Of a DNA stretch of 64,000 nucleotides, positions 56,801 to 64,000 are shown one piece after another. The first letter of the stretch is position 1. Every line of letters starts with the position of its first letter. The position numbers and the translations under genes were made by a program. The notes under the pieces are model-generated. The model was not told the DNA's origin, did no database searches, and was given only the letters and a program-made list of their open reading frames with translations. The DNA is from Agelas oroides (taxonomy: Eukaryota; Porifera; Demospongiae; Agelasida; Agelasidae): NCBI GenBank assembly GCA_949130485.1, contig OX422196.1, positions 275,001 to 339,000 of the forward strand, in the 5' to 3' direction.

Positions 56801-59123
56801 CCACCCACCACCAGGCCAACGGGAAGCTACCAGTTGAGGAAACACCACGTCACGTTTCTGTACAGTTCACAGGACCGTAAGTCGGTGCAGCTAGGCCCAG
56901 AATCTGTGCATACACACAGCAGATTGCATGTGGGTCAAATAATCAGATTGCTAAAATTTCACTGCACCCACCACCCCACACCCACAACACATGTGCACAC
57001 ATCACACCCTACATCCCATCACAACTTGCACCACCCCCCCAGGTATGGTCCTGGCTGCAACATCCTGTTCGACTACAAGATCTCAGTACTGGTGTGCGGA
57101 GGCAATGGACCCGACGGCTCCAAATCCATCATCAAAAAGTTCCTAGAGTACAGGAAGGGGGCAGCCTGCGCCTGTGGGTGAGTTCCTCCGTACAAGTTCT
57201 CTTCCAGCCTTGTTCTCCGAAACATGTTGGACTAGAATCCTTATACTCTTAGTGTTTGTGGTGGACTTTCTTGTTAGTGGCAGTGACAGCTTAATGACGG
57301 CCACAAGTGTCTACCCAATTGGCTTCTTTATCCTTCTAACCATATGCCAGTGTAACGTGATAGCGTGTTGGTACTAGGTACCTTTATGCTCCTTATCTAC
57401 CCAATCTCTTGTTCGTTCTCCTGTTGCCAGCTGCCACCCAACTCTGACCAAACTCTACTTCATCTGGGTCATCCCAAGTGGAAATGACTTTGAGGTGAGC
57501 CAACCTTCAGCTCGTTTCCTGGGGCTTTGTGGTTTGTGAACCTGTGTTCCCATTTTTGGGACAGGTGCATGCTGTCCCATTTCTGCATGCGCTCAACTCA
57601 AGCACGACTACCTATATCAAAGTTACCAGCTTGCTCCCTCTCCCTCCCTCCCTCCCTCCCTCCCTCACAGTGGTTCACAGACTATCTCTCTGACCTGTGT
57701 GAAGACGACCACTTGCAACGCTACCTAGACATCCGTATCTTCCTCACCAACATTGACAGCCCCCCGGACGAGCTCGCCTCTGCTCTCCTCCAACTAGGAC
57801 TCAAGACTGCTGGGGAGTCATGTAATGTCCGCCGACCCTCTCAACCCCAGCTTAATAACCTCTACCACATGACGTCCTATGGTGTGCCCGACTTTGACTC
57901 TCTCATTGACTGTAAGTGTGTGCTACACATACGTCACATGATGTCACATGATGTCACATGACCTGTCTGCACTGTACCGGGACTGAGTCCTGGGGTTGTA
58001 GGTCAATCTCTATACACTTGGAATATGCCGTGGATGGTGCTATATAGGAGAAAGCATACATGCTTAGGTGGTCGTGGCTTCTAGCTTTGCCTTGTTGACA
58101 TAGGTGGCGTGATACTGAGAATAAGTGGGTGTGGGATGGTGAGTGTAGGATGTGATGTGTACAAAGATGTGTTGTGGGATGCAGTGAAATTATAGCTGAC
58201 CCACACGTGATCTGCCGTCCGTCAATTTGGTATGATGGTGGTACGTTGGTACCAGGTATATATCAGTAAAATAATCTCACAGTGAGGATAGAATGTACAA
58301 GGTGCTTGTTGAGGGTCTGTAGAGGAAGTCGGGTCAAGGAGGTCAAGATTTGTCACCTAGGTCATTCTTTGGTTGAATGGCTCATGCACACACAGTGTTC
58401 CATGTTCCTTCCTCGTCCTCAGGATATTGCACGAGATGTTGCACCATTGCACAGATGTTGCATGAGATAAGGGCTCACCACAGTGATTCACCAAAATTGG
58501 GATTTGCTTGCAAGTCATTTCAAAAGACGGTGAACCCCCATCTCCAAGTTTGTGTGGTGATATCGCACAATGTGCTTGGGAAATAATGATAGGTTCTGTA
58601 CTAGCAGAAATGGTGGGACAGGGAGAGGTGGGTAAGTGACATATGGCGGCACATTGTGGTCGGCTTTAGAAAGGCTTTGGTCAACACTGGGTGGGCCATT
58701 TCTCTTCTATGCACAAAATGGCTTATTCAATGCTCCTCTGTGGAGGCTTGTTTCTGGCTCGTTTTCAGTCTTGATGGGTTGACAGTCTAGGTGGGTATTT
58801 GCTGGTTGAGAGCCCTGACTTTTTCTGCTAATGAGTGTGTGCAGTTAGAGTCACAGATTGGCACAGAATGGCCCACTAGAGTACCTTTGGATCGAGTTTC
58901 AAGGGCTACATCTGAGCAGTCAACAAAAGATGGCATGTCGAGAACAATGTTTAGAGGGTCTTCTTGGATGTGAAAGGTCACAAAACTACCTGTTGTGTTT
59001 TCAGGTAGAACGTTTACCTAACGTTTGAGGTATATATGTTTACCCAGCACTTTTAGGGATACAGGCACTTTGAACAGATGTTGTTTTTGAGTCCTTCAAA
59101 ATGTGTTTTAAGCAAGTTGCTCG

Positions 59124-59166
<43 letters not shown>

Positions 59167-59337
59167 GTTGCTGTCCAGCACTCCAACCTGTGGTGTGACA
59201 TTCAGGAGGAGGTGGAGTTTGGGGTGTACACCATCGGAGACCTGCTTCACACCAGCAGGAGGGAACTGATAGCTGCTTGCAAGACTCACTCCAAACCAGC
59301 CCAGCTAGCCTTCCGACACCACCACATCATCACATAG
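49600..59337 (+). CDS. Cytochrome b561 - PAS - EF-hand - NADPH oxidase fusion protein
   Basis: Seventeen exons, 49600-49711, 50206-50346, 50802-51056, 51346-51803, 51978-53345, 53607-53686, 53762-53810, 54088-54267, 54394-54555, 54695-55087, 55448-55997, 56162-56211, 56710-56876, 57043-57177, 57431-57494, 57671-57911 and 59165-59337, join in phase into exactly 1,526 codons including the stop. Domains: signal peptide 1-25 (WVLLLYWLQWSGIVQA); Cys-containing ectodomain to about 205; b561 core 207-355 with five helices and candidate heme histidines H215, H242, H277, H305; Ser/Pro-rich linker; PAS 733-860 (VYWSSGAVKMFGYTPGEAIG); EF-hand loop 938-949 (DPDGDGVISYVS, last ligand Ser); NOX5-like oxidase with H1077/H1091 and H1159/H1173, FAD-site HPCNIAS, altered NADPH motif VLVCGGNGPDGS, and YGVPDF. 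Inferred role: calcium- and PAS-regulated transmembrane electron transfer, possibly ROS production or metal reduction. The ATG at 49600 is chosen because it starts the signal peptide. Confidence 0.9.
53456..53568. repeat. (CCCT)n microsatellite before a NOX-fusion exon
   Basis: About 28 CCCT units in intron 5, followed by more CT-rich sequence up to the acceptor (ctccttcag) of exon 53607-53686. A second CT-rich block (53877-54080) precedes exon 54088-54267. Confidence 0.95.
56240..56650. repeat. Tandem repeats of about 110 bp in NOX-fusion intron 12
   Basis: Three to four imperfect copies built from gctctttcagcattgtgcca, tctgaccacctagctgccag and ttgctattattgagggagct segments fill the intron between exons 56162-56211 and 56710-56876. 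Confidence 0.85.
57912..59164. other. Long last intron of the NOX fusion gene
   Basis: 1.25 kb, the longest intron of this gene. It ends in a (CA)n run from which the acceptor (acacacag) is formed. On the minus strand 58981-58787 stays open (64 codons) without a recognised domain. I see no convincing exon. Confidence 0.55.
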
Positions 59338-59918
59338 CCACCACATCATCACATAGCCACCACATCTTCTGAGTTTGCTAACGTTTGCACCACTACAGGT
59401 TTACTAAACACCCTTTCCACCACTGCTAGTCTCTTCAAATCACTCTATACTCTGTGTGAGAAGACCATCTATTAATTGTATCTTTGTTAATCTTTTTTCA
59501 AATCACTTGAATTGTATTAAAAAATGGCAGCTGTCGTTTGTTTATTACGTTTTTATAGTGTTTGTATAGTGGAAATGAACGAGTAAATCTTCCAAGTTTG
59601 ATAATATGATCGTCTTGATGTGTTTCTGGCTGGGTAGATATGTGGCTACCTCATTGGATTGTGTTCTTTGTGGGAAGACCCCATCCCAAGGAGGGTTACG
59701 TGAACCTGCATGGGTGGGAAACAATGGTAAGCACAGAGAGGTGAAAATGTGACCTTGTTCCCAGGCTCTTGGTTCTAGCCACACTACCAATGTTGTGTGT
59801 ATGTGTTTGTTAGATGTTGCTTAGCAACCAAAACTTTGTACTGAATAACACGGAGTAGAATGGGTGGAGGTGATTATGGGTGTGGCAGTGGGTTGCTAGG
59901 GGTAACATCTAACAAATA

Positions 59919-59987
59919 AGTTACATTCCCCAGACAGAACAGCATTCGCCCTTCGGGCTCATGCTGCTCCGTCTGGGGAATGTAACT
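59919..59987. repeat. Small inverted repeat
   Basis: Arms agttacattccccagac (59919-59935) and gtctggggaatgtaact (59971-59987) with an inner stem cgcccttcgggc. Placed after the NOX-fusion 3' end, it may be a foldback element. The region 59338-60164 otherwise holds 3' UTR-like AT-rich sequence. Confidence 0.8.
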
Positions 59988-59989
59988 AT

Positions 59990-60029
59990 TATGTGTGTGT
60001 GTGTGTGTGTGTATGTGCGTGTGTGTGTG

Positions 60030-60068
<39 letters not shown>

Positions 60069-60131
60069 ATGTGTTTGTGTGTGTGTGGATGTGTTTGTGT
60101 GTGTGTGGATGTGTTTGTGTGTGTGTGTGTA
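59990..60131. repeat. (GT)n with a gtggatgtgttt higher-order repeat
   Basis: GT repeats followed by three copies of gtgtgtgtggatgtgttt. Confidence 0.9.
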
Positions 60132-60164
60132 GATGAGTTAGCTAGTCCAGCTACAACAATGCAC

Positions 60165-62052
60165 TCACCAGCCACTTCTCTTCTTCTTTGGCTGAGGTTC
60201 TGCATCTGCATGCACATAGTCACAATGTATGTTCAAGGTTTCCCTATCTTTGTAAACATTTTCAACCCTATGGTACATCCAAGCAAGGAAATCCTGCCAC
60301 ATGCTGTTCCCTAGTCTTGTCCCCAGACCCCACCCTCTCACGAGGAGAAACGGTCTGGTGAACCAAGTCGAATTTCTTGGGCTAGCACACGCTTTTGCGA
60401 CAACGTAACCTAGACATTTTGTGGCCAACCCGCTCAAAAAAGGTACGGATACTCGAACGGAGACGAACAAATTTTACTGTTGTAAGGGAAGTGCTACGTA
60501 ATAATTACCGATCTCGCAATCTCATTGGTCCTTACCATTTTTGGGTAATAAGCCCAAGAAATTTGACTTCGTTCACCAGACCGTTTCTTGCCGGGAGGTG
60601 CGCGCGGGCTGGGCACGAGACTAACTGTTCCCTGCAACCTACCATCCAGGGGGTCAGGTTGACTGAGTGCATGCAGCCTCTGTTTGGATGCCCTTGCCTC
60701 CTGCAGAACCACTGAATGGCTCGGAGGCTGTCTCTCCCCTCCATCCACAGAGCCACTGGGCATCGCTGCACCATCACCAGGAACCTGTCCATAACACACA
60801 CACACCTTAGTACTGATCAATGAGCTATGAGCACCAGACAACAACCACCAGCCCTCACAATCCTCTATATGTACAGCACTGAGTGCTTCTGTCACAGGCA
60901 GCCTCTCTGCAGGTGCCATCAGAACTCTATTGGGGGGGGGGGGGGGTGACTGGAAACATCTCTCAATCAGACGAGGTGTTTCCAGTAGCATTCAATGCCA
61001 TCTGCGCAGTATAGATGATTGTAAGGGCTGGTAGTTTTGTAATCTACCTCACCTGAGGATTCTCCAAGGGGTTGCCCCCATTTTCTTCACCATTCTGTTT
61101 CAGCCTCTTGCGTGCTAGCACATTGGCCGAGGGAACCCCTGTCATTAGAGGCAGCTGCTCGTCCTCTGGACTACCAGCTGTATGCTTACCGACACAGCTG
61201 CTAGTGTCTGTGGAGTGTTTAGTACATTATATTGCTGTGTCTGATTATCACTCAATCAGTCGTCCACACTCTATGGGAGGTCATACAACTGGTATGTTGT
61301 AGAGCATAACTTGTACCTTCTGAAGGTTTCTGAGGGAGGGAGGGGATGAGGTGAACCAGCAACAATAACACATCAGGGTGTGGGTGCAGCTCCTGGCCGT
61401 TATAGGTGAACATTAGGGTGTCAGCAACCGTCCATGGGTGAGACCCTGCAAATTAACCAGGGGTAAAACGGAGCGTTATATGTCTATCTACCCTGGGCTC
61501 TTGTACCTGGAAAGAGGACAACTTTGTCAGTCTTGATGGGGATAAGGTGTTTGGTTGTGGTGAAGCGGTGGAGGACGGCAGCTGTCAGCTTCTGTGAAGA
61601 GATGGAAGTCATTGTACTTAGTAAACGGAGCCACGCCCATGACTCTCACTAGATCCTCCTCTGCTACAAATCACCACACCACAGCAAGGTTAACTTTATT
61701 TCTAGAGTATAGTCGTAGTTGACCTTGAGGGTGGTTTGATTAACGAACCTTGACACTCTCCTGGAACTGAGGGCTTTTGCAAAGCAACTTTTCAGCACCA
61801 GTCGGTTCTCCACTGAAGATGCAGAGAGAAAAGTGAGCAAACAGTCTGTCTGTAGCTGTCCTCAGCTTGGCCTAAGGGTCTGATAACATCCAACACGTCG
61901 TCTGACCTCATTTTGTATTTGAGTTTGAAGACTGCGTCTCCAAAGATGACCAGTCTTGTGTCTGGGTTGGGGAGTTTGAAGTCTACCAAGTTGATATTCT
62001 CTTCTGGATGCAGCATCTTGCAACAGCTGCGTAGTTCTAACACGCCATTCAC
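60165..62052 (-). CDS. Unrecognised protein with nuclear-type C-terminus (5' end unresolved)
   Basis: A phase-consistent chain of exons can be read: from 62052 down to about 61839 (start VNGVLELRSCC, then FKLPNPDTRLVIFGDAVFKL), a short exon near 61753-61790 (LLCKSPQFQESVK), 61507-61591 (KLTAAVLHRFTTTKHLIPI), 61317-61445 (HPWTVADTLMFTYNGQELHP), 61053-61207 (ANVLARKRLKQNGEENGG), about 60648-60784, and a last exon ending at 60165 (DAEPQPKKKRSGW-stop). The KKKR run looks like a nuclear localisation signal. I do not recognise the family. No in-frame ATG is visible upstream of the first exon, where a palindromic insertion sits, so the N-terminus is uncertain. Confidence 0.55.
60312..60622. mobile_element. 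Foldback element with about 72-bp arms
   Basis: Arms 60312-60384 and 60551-60622 are imperfect inverted repeats (gaaacggtctggtgaacc and its complement; gaatttcttgggct and agcccaagaaattt), around a 166-base loop. It lies in the last intron of the gene on the minus strand. Confidence 0.8.
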
Positions 62053-62105
62053 CTAGTCTCGGAACCAGACCCTCGAGGGTCTGGTTCCGAGACTACCATT
62101 CACCT
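62045..62105. mobile_element. Perfect palindrome with 10-bp target duplication (introner-like)
   Basis: Bases 62054-62095 form a perfect palindrome (tagtctcggaaccagaccct and its complement around tcga). The 10-base sequence ccattcacct flanks it on both sides (62045-62054 and 62096-62105), which is a target-site duplication. On the minus strand the duplication reads AGGTGAATGG, so a GT-AG pair brackets the insert. Confidence 0.85.
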
Positions 62106-62203
62106 GCTTGAGGTACAAAGTTTGAAGTTCAGGTGCGCATGCGCATGCGAGCTAACTGTCTCCATAGCAGCGGGGAGGGGCTGAAGTGCTAGTGAGACAC
62201 GAC

Positions 62204-62502
62204 ATGAACGTCGAGTCGTGGTGTCAGGTGGAAGGGAACTCCAACCAGCAATGGACCCGGGCTACACGGCGACACGACCCCAGTGCCTTCACTAGCACAG
62301 CCTTTGAGCAGGAGCAGGGGGATGTCTCCAAGGGCAGAGTAGACTGGTCAATGGCCAACAAACCAGCCCAGCAAAAACTGGCAAAGAGAAGACATTTTCC
62401 ACAAAAATGTAAGAACACTTCTTCCCTTCACGGATGAGAATTATTGCTATTGACAGATTGTGCTATTTTTACTTTTTTACAGATGAGACAACTCTCAAAT
62501 AA
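62204..62502 (+). CDS. Small unrecognised protein (about 73 aa)
   Basis: Exons 62204-62408 and 62483-62502, joined in phase 1, encode MNVESWCQVEGNSNQQW to KYETTLK-stop, and a polyadenylation signal (aataaa) overlaps the stop codon. It is polar and basic, with no signal peptide or membrane helix. An in-frame ATG 18 bases upstream is possible. I do not recognise the family. It starts close to the 5' end of the opposite-strand gene at 60165-62052. Confidence 0.55.
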
Positions 62503-62572
62503 AGAGGATTATAGGAACTGGCATCATGTACACACTGAGATAAATAATGATTATATGTGTGTGCCATGAAAC

Positions 62573-63786
<1,214 letters not shown>

Positions 63787-63880
63787 AACAAAATTAACCC
63801 CTTTCCGCCCTAATTACATCACATGACAAACGACTAATTACACATGACTTTCATCTGATTGACACGCAACATTTGAAAAA
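63787..63880. promoter_or_regulatory. Divergent promoter of GPATCH11 and the right-edge gene
   Basis: Ninety-four bases separate the two divergent start codons, so one compact bidirectional promoter must serve both. No TATA box is seen. Confidence 0.5.
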
Positions 63881-64000
63881 ATGGCGGATAAACACGGGGA
63901 AAGCGAAAGCTTCAAACTGCGGACCGAAATTGGCAGTTTAGCTTCCAAGCGGCTGGAGGCCATTTCCAGCAAATCCAGGAGAGAGGAAATCTTCAAAGTG
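63881..64000 (+). CDS. Start of an unrecognised gene, cut by the window edge
   Basis: ATG in a favourable context (aaaaaatggcg) opens a 40-codon frame, MADKHGESESFKLRTEIG onward, with charged helical composition (SSKSRREEIFKV) running off the right end. Too short to assign. Confidence 0.6.
   Translation, partial: MADKHGESESFKLRTEIGSLASKRLEAISSKSRREEIFKV

Noticed and set aside
58787..58981. 64-codon minus-strand ORF in the last NOX-fusion intron
   Set aside because: No recognisable domain or splice context; could be degenerate transposon but nothing supports it.
60494..60991. Continuous minus-strand ORF across 60785-60950 as an extra exon
   Set aside because: Including it (from atag|AGTTCTG) breaks phase with the preceding exon, whereas direct joining of 61053 to 60784 keeps frame.
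62106..62165. ATG at 62165 (minus) as start of the 60165-62052 gene
   Set aside because: Its frame hits TGA when joined to the next exon at the restored junction, so it cannot be the start of the recognised frame.

Overview
The window is animal nuclear DNA. Every recognisable gene is split by short GT-AG introns, and the set (a DAAM-type formin, alpha-actinin, HEATR5, PPM1 phosphatase, GPATCH11, Delta-like EGF receptors) is metazoan. Very short introns, head-to-head gene pairs only tens of bases apart, a Penelope-like retroelement and an expanded family of divergent Delta-like proteins suggest an early-branching animal, most likely a sponge. That placement is inference; no species marker was read.

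Layout. 387-2045 (+) is the 3' end of DAAM. 2942-16734 (+) is a tandem array of five near-identical type I membrane proteins: signal peptide, MNNL-like domain, six-cysteine DSL-like module, two EGF repeats, one membrane helix, and a short tail with NPVY, YYAL and YEYVN/YNDVN motifs. A Penelope-like element sits between copies 3 and 4, and a small inverted-repeat element is duplicated with the array unit. 16890-21926 (-) is a protein with three predicted PTB domains, abutting the array. 23413-27054 holds a LYR-motif protein (-), PET117 (+) and a PPM1-type phosphatase (-). 28048-34501 (-) is a complete alpha-actinin of 20 exons. 35030-49378 (-) is a near-complete HEATR5 whose introns carry large repeats. 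49600-59337 (+) is a 17-exon oxidoreductase. 60165-62052 (-) is an unrecognised nuclear-looking protein, followed by a small protein (+), GPATCH11 (-) and the first exon of another gene (+).

The most striking object is the gene at 49600-59337. Its 17 exons join in phase into 1,525 codons: signal peptide, unknown cysteine-containing ectodomain, five-helix cytochrome b561 core, long phospho-rich linker, PAS domain, EF-hand, and a NOX5-like NADPH oxidase with its heme histidines. The helix count puts PAS, EF-hand and the oxidase N-terminus in the cytosol, as the chemistry needs. I know of no described protein with this architecture.

Second is the receptor array. Delta-type ectodomains carry tails like those of engulfment receptors (NPxY plus paired YxxL/V), one tail exon is repeated one, two or four times, one short ectodomain patch is hypervariable, and a multi-PTB gene lies next door. 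Third is a 41-42 bp perfect palindrome at 62054-62095 flanked by a 10-bp duplication containing AG|GT, so that removing it as a 51-base GT-AG intron would restore the original sequence exactly: a candidate newborn intron.
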